Of a DNA stretch of 8,197 nucleotides, positions 1 through 6,477 are shown piece by piece. The DNA lies in NCBI GenBank assembly GCA_043804035.1, contig JAZDJJ010000031.1:1-8197 (forward strand), written 5' to 3'. The stretch is from JAZDJJ01 sp043804035. Lineage in GTDB: Bacteria; Bacteroidota; Bacteroidia; Palsa-948. Every line of letters starts with the position of its first letter. Position 1 is the first letter of the stretch. The notes under the pieces are model-generated. The model was not told where the DNA came from and did no database searches. It saw nothing but the letters and a program-made list of their open reading frames with translations. The position numbers and the translations under genes are program-made.

Positions 1-897
1 ATCATTGCTCCTGCAGTTGATGCACAAGGGAGGAGAAAAAGATTTTCTTTATTCAAAAGTAAAAAGAAACCATACCGGTATGAACTGATTGGTTCATTAG
101 GCGCTACTAATTTTCTTGGCGACCTTGGCGGTGCCGATTATACTGGCACACAGGGATTGAAAGATATAGAATTAGCATTAACACGTCCCTCTGCTTCAAT
201 CAGCATCCGTTATCAAATTGTAGATCGTTTTACAATTAAGAATAATTTGATTTGGGGTATCGTAAAAGGAAGTGACGAATTCACTAAAGAAGCATTTAGA
301 AACAATAGAAATATTCATTTCCGTTCATCCATTTTTGAACTTTCTACACAAATAGAATTCAATTTCATGGAAATGCAAAAAGGACATGCTTACAAAATCA
401 AAAGTGTGCGAGGAGTAAAACATAAAGACAGACGGATATATTTGTTTGTCGGAGGAGGATTATTTTATTTTAATCCCAAAGCCCAATATAATGGAAAATG
501 GCATGCTTTGCAGCCATTAGGAACAGAAGGACAAGGAATTATTCCGGGAAAGAAAAAATATTCACGTGTCAATGAACTTATTGCTGTGGGTGGCGGAATG
601 AGTTTTGCAGTTGACAGATATTGGAGCGTTGGCTTTGAACTCAGTATGCGCAAAACATTTACTGACTATATTGATGATGTGAGCACTAATTATGCTACAC
701 AAACATTGATTGCATCCGGTGCAGATCCTATGGCAGTTTATTTTGCTGATCCCTCACAAGGAAAAGGTGCGCGTCCCGAATCGGTATGCGAAGGGTGCCA
801 GAGAGGTGATCCAAAGGATAAAGATGCCTATATGTTTGCTATGCTGACAGTGGGATACAAAATACTAACAAAAAGACGTTCCCGTTCAAAATTCTAA
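1..897 (+). CDS. DUF6089-like outer-membrane beta-barrel protein, 5' end outside window
   Basis: The reading frame is open from base 1, so the gene starts left of the window; the ATG at 157 is internal. The first visible residues end in VDAQG, which resembles the end of a signal peptide, so only about 20 codons are probably missing. The mature part shows alternating hydrophobic and polar stretches typical of a barrel, with landmarks I recall from the Bacteroidota DUF6089 family: NFLGDLGG, FRNNRNIHFRS, FYFNPKA, LQPLGTEGQG and RKTFTDYIDDVST. The last strand (AMLTVGYKIL) is followed by a basic tail ending in KF. A CxxC pair sits near the C-terminus (CEGC). The likely location is the outer membrane; the molecular role of this family is unknown to me. 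The next gene follows on the same strand after 115 bp. The family call comes from memory of conserved motifs, not a search. Confidence 0.75.
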   Translation: MIAPAVDAQGRRKRFSLFKSKKKPYRYELIGSLGATNFLGDLGGADYTGTQGLKDIELALTRPSASISIRYQIVDRFTIKNNLIWGIVKGSDEFTKEAFRNNRNIHFRSSIFELSTQIEFNFMEMQKGHAYKIKSVRGVKHKDRRIYLFVGGGLFYFNPKAQYNGKWHALQPLGTEGQGIIPGKKKYSRVNELIAVGGGMSFAVDRYWSVGFELSMRKTFTDYIDDVSTNYATQTLIASGADPMAVYFADPSQGKGARPESVCEGCQRGDPKDKDAYMFAMLTVGYKILTKRRSRSKF

Positions 898-1012
898 TAC
901 TTTCCCGAGTACTTTTAAAAGTTTTGAAATTCTTAAAGGTCTGTTTTCACAAGTAAATACAACTACTAAAAAAGGTATTTGATTATTTCAATAATCCTTA
1001 AATAATTTTCAC

Positions 1013-2650
1013 ATGAAAAAATCAATCTTTATATTGTTCATAGCAACAATGTTATCTTGTGTTTGTCATAAATCATATTCTTGCACAAATATTTTAGTGT
1101 CAAAAGGTGCGAGCAAAGATGGTTCAGTATTTATTTCCTATAACGTGGACTCTAAAGGATTTATGGCTCCGTTATATTTTTTCCCGGCAAAAGATTGGAA
1201 CCCGAATGATTCGTTGGATATTTATGAATGGGATACAGGAAAATTTTTAGGAAAAATAAAACAAGCATCTCATACTTATCAGGTAGTAGGAAATATAAAT
1301 GAATTTCAGTTATCTATTGGAGAAACAACTTTTGGAGGAAGAGAAGAATTGTATAATTCCAAAGGTGTTCTTGATTATGGAAGTTTGATGTATATTGCAC
1401 TTCAACGTGCAACAACAGCCAGAGAAGCCATTAAGGTGATGACCAATTTGGTTGCAGAGTATGGTTATGTCAGTGAAGGAGAATCATTTTCTATATCTGA
1501 TCCTAACGAAGTATGGATATTAGAGATGATAGGAAAAGGAAAAGAAAATGAAAAAGGTGCTCTGTGGGTAGCACGCAAAGTTCCTGATGGATATATCTGT
1601 GTTCATGCTAATCAATCCCGTATTCGTGAAGTACCTCTGAACGATAAAGATTGTTTGTATTCTGCAGATTTGTTCAGCTTTGCAGAAAAAAAAGGATACT
1701 CAAAACCGGGTAAGCCATTTAGTTTTGTTGATGCTTATTGTCCGCTCACTCCCGGGGCACTTTTGTGTTGTGAAAATCGTGTTTGGAGAATATTTCAATG
1801 TGTTGCTCCGTCACAAAATTTCTCAACTGATTATTGGCGTGCAGTAAAAGATGCTGAACCATATCCTTTGTTTATTAAGCCGGATAAAAAAATTGGTGTT
1901 GAGGATGTAATGGCGCTGATGCGTGATCATTTTGAAGGAACTGAATTTGATATGACCAAGGGATTAGCTGCCGGTCCTTATGGCTGCCCTTACCGATGGA
2001 AGCCATTAGAGTGGAAAATAGAAGGTGATACTATTAATAGTTATATGTGGGAACGTTCTGTATCTACTCAGCAAACGGCTTTTTCTTTTGTTTCACAATC
2101 GCGTTCATTTTTTCCAAACGCTATCGGTGGCATATTCTGGTATTCGGTAGATGATACGTATTCTAACTGCTACATGCCACTGTATTGTGGAATCACAGAA
2201 CCACCAGCGGCTTATCAAAAAGCAGATGTATTAAAATTTTCGTGGGATTCGCCTGTATGGGTTTTCAATTTAGTGGCTAATTATGCTTATAGTAAATATT
2301 CATATATTATTAAAGATATTCAGATTGTTCAAAAAGAATTAGAATCAAAATTTCTTGCATTACAATCACCTGTTGAAAAAACTGCAATTGATTTGTATAA
2401 ATCAAACCCGAAATTAGCATTACAATATTTAACAGATTATTCTATAAATCAAGCCAATATTGTATTTGAACGATGGAAAGAACTATATGTTGCCATAGTT
2501 ACTAAATATAACGATGGCTATATTAACGAAGGGAAAGATGGTGGCAGATCCCCAAGCAATATGAATTATAGCCAATCGTATTTAAAAAAAGTAGTTCAGG
2601 AAAGACCTGATTATTACTTAAAACGTTGGCAGGAACCAAGAAAAAAATAG
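1013..2650 (+). CDS. Secreted C69-family dipeptidase (N-terminal nucleophile hydrolase)
   Basis: The 545-residue protein begins with a signal peptide (basic MKK, hydrophobic core at residues 5-15, SYS before Cys24). Cleavage at Ser23-Cys24 would expose CTNILVSKGASKDGS, the N-terminal segment of peptidase family C69, in which the first cysteine is the catalytic nucleophile. Other family-like segments are GETTFGGREEL, the SISDPNEVWILEMIGKG strand pair, AANQSRI-type sequence near residue 200 (read here as HANQSRIREV), and a C-terminal region with GPYGCPYRW, FPNAIGGIFWYSVDD and CGITEPPAAY. Length fits the family (roughly 450-550). It probably hydrolyses dipeptides in the periplasm or outside the cell. 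A lipobox reading at Cys16 (MLSC) is possible but weak. The start at 1013 is the only one giving a full signal peptide; upstream bases are AT-rich with no clear Shine-Dalgarno, as is usual in Bacteroidota. The stop is followed almost at once by a heptamer array. Confidence 0.87.
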   Translation: MKKSIFILFIATMLSCVCHKSYSCTNILVSKGASKDGSVFISYNVDSKGFMAPLYFFPAKDWNPNDSLDIYEWDTGKFLGKIKQASHTYQVVGNINEFQLSIGETTFGGREELYNSKGVLDYGSLMYIALQRATTAREAIKVMTNLVAEYGYVSEGESFSISDPNEVWILEMIGKGKENEKGALWVARKVPDGYICVHANQSRIREVPLNDKDCLYSADLFSFAEKKGYSKPGKPFSFVDAYCPLTPGALLCCENRVWRIFQCVAPSQNFSTDYWRAVKDAEPYPLFIKPDKKIGVEDVMALMRDHFEGTEFDMTKGLAAGPYGCPYRWKPLEWKIEGDTINSYMWERSVSTQQTAFSFVSQSRSFFPNAIGGIFWYSVDDTYSNCYMPLYCGITEPPAAYQKADVLKFSWDSPVWVFNLVANYAYSKYSYIIKDIQIVQKELESKFLALQSPVEKTAIDLYKSNPKLALQYLTDYSINQANIVFERWKELYVAIVTKYNDGYINEGKDGGRSPSNMNYSQSYLKKVVQERPDYYLKRWQEPRKK

Positions 2651-2651
2651 A

Positions 2652-2840
2652 ACGAATAACGAATTACGAATTACGAATAACGAATAACGAATAACGAATT
2701 ACGAATAACGAATTACGAATTACGAATTACGAATAACGAATTACGAATTACGAATAACGAATTACGAATAACGAATTACGAATAACGAATAACGAATTAC
2801 GAATAACGAATTACGAATTACGAATTACGAATTACGAATA
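2652..2840. repeat. 27-copy tandem heptamer array (ACGAATW)
   Basis: The 189 bp consist of exactly 27 uninterrupted copies of ACGAATW, where the last base is A in 12 copies and T in 15 in an irregular order. No other position varies. The array starts one base after the stop codon of the dipeptidase gene and ends 17 bp before the duplicated tRNA block. The 7-bp period rotates through all frames and creates TAA stops, so it is not coding. Similar ACGAATT-type arrays occur between genes in many AT-rich bacteria as I recall them. Here the array fills the 3' untranslated region. Confidence 0.97.
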
Positions 2841-2857
2841 ATCAATTCTCAACAACG

Positions 2858-2910
2858 AAACTCGTAATTAAATCAGGAGAGGTGCCTGAGTGGCAGAAAG
2901 GAGCAGTTTG
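2858..2910 (+). pseudogene. Truncated 5' half of tRNA-Ser with leader (duplicate of 5204-5256)
   Basis: These 53 bases match 5204-5256 with one mismatch (A at 2895 where the intact gene has C at 5241). They comprise 18 bp of leader and the tRNA-Ser 5' half: acceptor strand, D-arm and the 5' anticodon stem. Identity stops after the first anticodon base, G34. No 3' half (variable arm, T-arm, acceptor 3' strand) follows. The -7 promoter candidate of the intact gene lies outside the duplicated block, so this copy is probably not expressed and cannot form a tRNA. Confidence 0.9.
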
Positions 2911-3080
2911 TGTAATTTTGACCGCTATTTTTTTAATTCGCTTTTTGCCCTGAAATACCTGCAACCACTGGTGAACGGTCTGAAAACTGATGTCGTATTT
3001 GGTGGTTTTCGGTAGGTCGTTGTTTCGCCTGCCAGATACTCATCTATGATGGCCCCTTTTGTGATGTTTTGTCTGTTCAT
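2911..3080 (-). pseudogene. IS3-type transposase OrfA fragment, frameshifted and truncated
   Basis: Reading leftward from the ATG at 3080, the sequence encodes MNRQNITKGAIIDEYLAG followed by ETTTYRK. Near 3003-3008 the frame shifts (net loss of one base modulo three). In the next frame it continues as TKYDISFQTVHQWLQVFQG and KKRIKK up to the tRNA junction. The second part is a recognisable helix-turn-helix of the kind found at the N-terminus of IS3 OrfA proteins. About 55 codons remain of the usual 90-110, so it is broken both by the frameshift and by the 3' truncation. It is not expected to be functional. Confidence 0.65.
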
Positions 3081-3110
3081 TTGTTTACAAATTTGTTGTA
3101 ACCCTATTTC

Positions 3111-3135
3111 AGGACGAGACAGTCTGTCTCGTCCT
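3111..3135. repeat. 25-bp perfect palindrome in the IS remnant leader
   Basis: The arm AGGACGAGACAG (3111-3122) and its exact complement (3124-3135) surround a single central T. It lies between the putative IS end and the OrfA start, where a strong hairpin could limit transcription or translation entering from outside. Neither strand has a T-run directly behind the stem, so it does not look like a standard intrinsic terminator. Confidence 0.85.
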
Positions 3136-3287
3136 TAAAAAAGTTTACACATTTTGGTTGATAATCCTGCTGCAAAATTTACATTTTTATTGTAGTTCTG
3201 AATACTGTTTACATTTCTTTTTATATACTCAAAAGAATTTGATTTTCGAAAAATATGCAGGAAGATTGTTTGCAAAAATCCAAAAAT

Positions 3288-3768
3288 CTATTTCTGTTCG
3301 GTATATTTTACAGATTGCCAAATGGCAACAAATTCTTCAATAGTTATATAACCATCAACGGTAAAACTAATATCTCCTGAATAACTAGAATTACCTGTAT
3401 AAACCTTACCATCTCTAATTGTCGCTATTACATCTCCACTGTAAGATGACGTTCCCTTATATATTACCATCTTTAATCGTCATTACAATGTCACCGCTGT
3501 AGGAAGAAGTGCCTTTATAAACTTTTCCGTCAGAAATATTATACAATACATCACCGCTATAAGAAGAAGTGCCATTATAAATTTTACTCCCACTTATATT
3601 ACAAATAATGTCACCACTGTAGGAAGAAGTTTTCTTGTAAACCTTTCCATTTAAAAGATTACATATCACATCACCACTATAGGAAGATGTCCCTTTGTAA
3701 ACTTTTGTTTGAGCATTTGCTCCTCCAATTGAAAGCAATATTGTTGCTATTAATATAAACTGTTTCAT
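3288..3768 (-). pseudogene. Secreted GTSSYSGD-repeat protein gene, split by a frameshift
   Basis: Two overlapping frames form one gene. The first (3768-3457) has a signal peptide (MKQFILIATILLSIGGANAQ, cleavage probably after ANA) and four 20-residue repeats of the form K-V/I-Y-K-G-T-S-S-Y-S-G-D-V-I-x-N/T-I-x-D/S-G. The second (3470-3288) carries the fifth and sixth repeats and a C-terminal cap containing TIEEFVAIW. Restoring two bases in the TATATA run near 3458-3464 joins them into about 160 residues with the repeat phase kept, which shows that a dinucleotide has been lost there. I recall similar short repeat proteins, ending in a TIEEFVA-like motif, as uncharacterised proteins in Bacteroidota; no function is known to me. 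The repeats suggest a short beta-strand stack. Reinitiation at the ATG at 3470 is possible but would give a product without a signal peptide. A sequencing error is an alternative. Confidence 0.7.
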
Positions 3769-4133
3769 TTTATTTACTTTTTAATTTTAATTGATTCCTA
3801 CTCTTAAGGATTTTCGGATTTCTCCCTGTTTTTTTTGAGTGGTTCCTTGTTTCCACTTTATTCTTTTTTTCACTTTAGGTGGTCGCCTGATTTTGAACCG
3901 CCTTGTCTTTTAAACTTGTCCATAACGTTCCGGCGGTTGCTTTTCGGTGGCGGTGTTTAGCACTGCATTTTCCACGAAGCACTGCCGTTTAAATTTATTA
4001 CTTCTTTGTCCTACGAGCCACTGTCCCGCCACTGAAAGCAAACGCCTGTTAGCATTTCGTTAGTTATTTACTTTACCATCCTTTTTAATTTTCTTCGGAC
4101 TTTGTTCCATCCCAAAAATTATCAAATTGTCTA
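3769..4133. other. Intergenic stretch holding a large inverted repeat, no gene seen
   Basis: This 365-bp gap separates the two minus-strand accessory genes. Its main content is the inverted repeat at 3923-4051, described separately. The part nearest the repeat-protein start (3769-3870) is T-rich on the plus strand and gives no convincing promoter consensus. I find no coding frame with recognisable content. Confidence 0.6.
3923..4051 (-). repeat. 129-bp attC-like imperfect inverted repeat
   Basis: The ends read TAAC (3923-3926) and GTTA (4048-4051). Inside, GGCGGTTGCTTT (3932-3943) pairs with 4035-4046 at 11 of 12 positions, and CGGTGGCGG (3945-3953) pairs with 4026-4034 at 8 of 9. The centre contains a direct repeat AGCACTGC at 3959-3966 and 3978-3985. 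Size, terminal AAC/GTT bases and folding pattern resemble integron attC sites of the long VCR type (about 125 bp). It lies 82 bp beyond the stop of the FISUMP gene and in front of the next gene on the same strand, the position expected between two cassettes. The outermost seven bases do not exactly fit RYYYAAC/GTTRRRY and there is no integrase in the window, so a generic REP- or MITE-like element is an alternative. Confidence 0.5.
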
Positions 4134-4820
4134 TTAATCCCGTAAGCAACGCACAGAATAACCACTCGTCTTATAGCTGCAATCATTAGATAAATCACCA
4201 CTTTCGCAGCCCATAGTTCGATAGCGGGCGCTTCCCGGTACGTTCGATAACTCCGTAGAACTCCACCAGAAACCGTGGCTGCCAAGTTCCACGAATCGTC
4301 CGTCGAGACGGTAGCCACTCGGAATACCTGTAAATCCTATTTCTTTCAGTTTGCCACCTGCCACATATTCGCCTTTTTCGCCTCCTAAATAGTCTGTTAA
4401 TGTTGTCCATTCTTCGTCTGTTGGCACATGCCAGCCGGGGGGAGCTATGTTTCGGCTATCGTTTATTGTATACCAATTGTATAATCTGCCATAAGTTGTT
4501 GAATTATTTGAATCGTTATTATAATTGCAGTAAGATCCTATTGTAAGGTTTCTCCATTGCTTATTATCAGTTACATTAGGTATTGGGTTACTATTACGGT
4601 AGTGGGTTACTTTCAAGTTTTCTTTCATCCAAACCTGTGTGCCAATAGCTACGGTATGATAAATATTTCCGTCTATGTCGGTAACAGTTGAGGTTTTTTT
4701 TATAGAATCTTCTTTTGTAATAGAATCCTGTTTTATTTTTTCTACATCTTTTTTAGCAGATGTATTACAGGCAGCAACCAACATTGTTACTGCAACTAAA
4801 GAATAAATAAATTTTCTCAT
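4134..4820 (-). CDS. FISUMP-domain lipoprotein (fibrobacter major paralogous domain)
   Basis: The 228-residue protein starts with a lipoprotein signal: MRK, a hydrophobic core, and VAAC with Cys18 as the acylation site; Asn19 follows. A charged linker (residues 20-45, Lys/Asp/Ser-rich) leads to a FISUMP domain with its usual order of motifs: TDIDGNIYHTVAIGTQVWM and KENLK, YGRLYNWYT, APPGWHVPTDEEW, SGYRLDGRF, GFWWSS and the terminal SGYSVRCLRD. From memory of the family, the segment between GGKLKE and the glycine before GYR is usually about 15 residues longer (WxSPNxGATNxSGF-like). Here it is reduced to IGFTGIPS, so this copy has a shortened loop. The protein is probably anchored in a membrane and exposed on the envelope; the domain's function is unknown. 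The DNA for the C-terminal third (about 4200-4440) is richer in G+C than its surroundings. No clear promoter is seen. Confidence 0.85.
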   Translation of the reverse strand: MRKFIYSLVAVTMLVAACNTSAKKDVEKIKQDSITKEDSIKKTSTVTDIDGNIYHTVAIGTQVWMKENLKVTHYRNSNPIPNVTDNKQWRNLTIGSYCNYNNDSNNSTTYGRLYNWYTINDSRNIAPPGWHVPTDEEWTTLTDYLGGEKGEYVAGGKLKEIGFTGIPSGYRLDGRFVELGSHGFWWSSTELSNVPGSARYRTMGCESGDLSNDCSYKTSGYSVRCLRD

Positions 4821-5203
4821 AGTTTATTGATTTTAGAATTAGTAAATATTTGTTTTTTTTTGTCATTTTTTCCAATGAACGCTAACTTGTTTATATGTAT
4901 GACTGCTCTCATACTTTATATTAGGGGAGTATATCCCGTTTTAGACCAACTATTAAATTAAATTTTTGACCTGTCTGCAGTGTTGCACAGGCAGATTTGA
5001 ATATGCAAATGTAAAAATCATTTTTTATATGAACCAGTATTTTTTTCAAGAGGAAAGAACAAAATTAAATTTTATCCCCGCCTGCGAAGATTTTTTTCTT
5101 TCTCTTTTGTCTTGTAAAATATTATGTATTTTCGTCTCTTGTAAAAATTGTATTAGCTACTTGAACTTAAGAAATTAAATTTGTACTAAAATTAGAATTC
5201 CGA
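4821..5203. other. Intergenic AT-rich stretch, no gene seen
   Basis: The 400 bp between the FISUMP start and the tRNA gene hold no convincing coding frame. Visible structure is a hairpin with a perfect 6-bp stem, GTATGA (4897-4902) against TCATAC (4909-4914), extended by A/T pairs and enclosed by CTAAC (4882-4886) and GTTTTAG (about 4938-4944). This could be a worn second cassette boundary. The right part carries the tRNA promoter candidate. Confidence 0.5.
5176..5183 (+). promoter_or_regulatory. Candidate -7 promoter element for tRNA-Ser
   Basis: TAAATTTG matches the Bacteroidota -7 consensus TAnnTTTG at every fixed position. It would start transcription near 5190, about 30 bases before the tRNA. 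A -33 TTG is present at 5148-5150 but the spacing (25 bp) is longer than usual, so only the -7 part is well supported. The duplicated 53-bp block starts downstream of this element. Confidence 0.4.
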
Positions 5204-5221
5204 AAACTCGTAATTAAATCA

Positions 5222-5311
<90 letters not shown>

Positions 5312-5321
5312 AAATTTATTT

Positions 5322-5438
5322 TAGGACTTACGCAAGAATACTTTTTGTCTCTCGCAAAGGCGCAAAGTTCACCAAGAAATACGAAAATACTTTGCGTTTA
5401 TCAAATCTGCGAGAAATAAATAAAGTGCGTAAGTCCTA
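5322..5438. mobile_element. 117-bp MITE-like element with 13-bp terminal inverted repeats
   Basis: TAGGACTTACGCA (5322-5334) is the exact inverse of TGCGTAAGTCCTA (5426-5438). Nested inside are TCTCGCA (5350-5356) against TGCGAGA (5408-5414) and CGCAAAG (5361-5367) against CTTTGCG (5390-5396), so the whole element can fold into one long hairpin. The outermost TA at both ends would fit a TA target duplication as made by IS630/Tc1-like transposases, which is an inference. There is no coding capacity. It fills the space between the tRNA 3' end and the prenyl synthase stop codon (6 bp away), where the hairpin could act as a boundary between the two converging transcripts. Confidence 0.8.
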
Positions 5439-5444
5439 TGTTAT

Positions 5445-6440
5445 TTAAGATTCCCTTTTTAGTAATCCGGAAGTAAATTCAATCAGGATTTTCTTTTTCT
5501 CTATCGGTGTAGAAACTTTTTCAAGCGATTCAACAGCTTGCCGATGGAATGAATTAATTTCTTCTTCTGTTGTTTCGCGAATATTTAAAGAATTAAAGAT
5601 ACGTGTAACTGCTTTTATTTTTTCCGATGCATCTTGTTTATTGCTGTGATAAACATTCAACCATTGTTCCAGTTCTTTGTTTAGGTGGTGATTGAAAGAG
5701 CAAAGTTCTTGCGCTTTACATAAAAGGAATGTTTTTTTGTTTGCAATAATGTCGCCCCCTTTTTGCTTTCCGAATTTTTCGGTATCACCATAAACATCTA
5801 ATAAATCATCTTGTAATTGAAAAGCCATGCCTATGTTTTTTCCGAACTCATATAAATTATTTGCATCTTCTTCTTTTGCGCCTCCTATAAGCGAACCGAT
5901 TTTCATGCAGGAAGCAAAAAGAACAGCTGTCTTGAGTTCTATCATTTTATTGTATTGCAGGATGGAAATTTTTTTTCCCTGCTCGTAGTTCAAATCCCAT
6001 TGCTGACCTTCGCAAATTTTTATCGCCATTTCGTTGAAGACATATAAAATAGAATCAAAAATCTGCGGAGATAATTTGCTTCGGATAATGCTCTGATATG
6101 CTTTCACCATCATCGCATCTCCACTCAGGATTGCAATGCTGTTGTTCCATTTGCTATGCACTGTCAGATGATTTCTACGAAGTGTGGCATTATCCATAAT
6201 ATCATCATGTATAAGTGTGAAGTTGTGAAAGAGTTCAATAGCGAGAGCAGAAGGAATAGCATCTTCTGTTTTTCCTCCAAACAAATCACAAGACATCAAC
6301 ACAAATAGCGGACGGATTCGTTTCCCACCCAACGAAAGCATATAGCGGATTGGTTCATAAAGTTCAGCAGGAGAAACAGAAAGTTCAGCAGAAAATTTTT
6401 CTATCTCCTCCTGAATTCTATGTTGGATTTTTTGTATCAT
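5445..6440 (-). CDS. Trans-polyprenyl diphosphate synthase family protein
   Basis: The 331-residue protein has the full set of catalytic motifs of head-to-tail (E)-prenyl diphosphate synthases. GGKRIRP (residues 38-44) binds diphosphate, DDIMD (79-83) is the first aspartate-rich motif, KT is at 170-171, and QLQDDLLD (208-215) holds the second aspartate-rich motif. Both motifs coordinate Mg2+ that binds the allylic diphosphate. The enzyme condenses isopentenyl diphosphate onto an allylic primer to feed quinone, carotenoid or other isoprenoid pathways in the cytoplasm. The residue five places before the first motif is Phe74, with a small Thr75 next to it. In known enzymes that position limits chain length, which favours a short product of about C20, but this is weak evidence. 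It follows pheS by 37 bp on the same strand and probably shares its transcript. Confidence 0.92.
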   Translation of the reverse strand: MIQKIQHRIQEEIEKFSAELSVSPAELYEPIRYMLSLGGKRIRPLFVLMSCDLFGGKTEDAIPSALAIELFHNFTLIHDDIMDNATLRRNHLTVHSKWNNSIAILSGDAMMVKAYQSIIRSKLSPQIFDSILYVFNEMAIKICEGQQWDLNYEQGKKISILQYNKMIELKTAVLFASCMKIGSLIGGAKEEDANNLYEFGKNIGMAFQLQDDLLDVYGDTEKFGKQKGGDIIANKKTFLLCKAQELCSFNHHLNKELEQWLNVYHSNKQDASEKIKAVTRIFNSLNIRETTEEEINSFHRQAVESLEKVSTPIEKKKILIEFTSGLLKRES

Positions 6441-6477
6441 CGTAATTCTATCAAAAAATAAAATTTCAATAATTTCT

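Larger units (their letters stand above)
2911..3151 (-). mobile_element. Decayed IS3-like insertion sequence remnant
   Basis: The segment holds the start of an OrfA-like transposase (3080 down to about 2911), a 25-bp perfect palindrome just upstream of it, and a putative element end at 3143-3151 (TGTGTAAAC read on the minus strand). The plus strand across the left junction also reads TGTGTAA (2909-2915), so a short inverted pair brackets the remnant, though seven bases can match by chance. OrfB with its DDE catalytic residues is absent, so the copy cannot move by itself. The left edge is at, or within two bases of, the broken tRNA half. The family assignment (IS3) rests on the helix-turn-helix sequence alone. 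Confidence 0.6.

Noticed and set aside
911..922. ACTTTTAAAAGT palindrome after the DUF6089-like gene
   Set aside because: A pure A/T stem without G/C pairs and only a three-T tail is too weak to call a terminator.
2652..2840. Heptamer array considered as a CRISPR array or iterons of a replication origin
   Set aside because: Units are contiguous with no spacers, and there are no Cas, Rep or DnaA-box features nearby.
2909..3151. Complete, non-autonomous IS derivative inserted cleanly in a tRNA gene
   Set aside because: The tRNA 3' half does not resume after 3151 and no target duplication is visible, so a clean insertion is not supported.
3158..3343. 61-codon plus-strand frame after the IS remnant
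   Set aside because: AT-rich, antisense to the end of the repeat-protein gene, and with no signal or domain.
4085..4318. 77-codon minus-strand frame at the 3' end of the FISUMP gene
   Set aside because: It overlaps the FISUMP coding region in another frame and shows no family features.
4966..5178. 70-codon plus-strand frame before the tRNA
   Set aside because: Low-complexity Phe/Leu/Cys-rich translation typical of AT-rich non-coding DNA; it ends in the tRNA leader.
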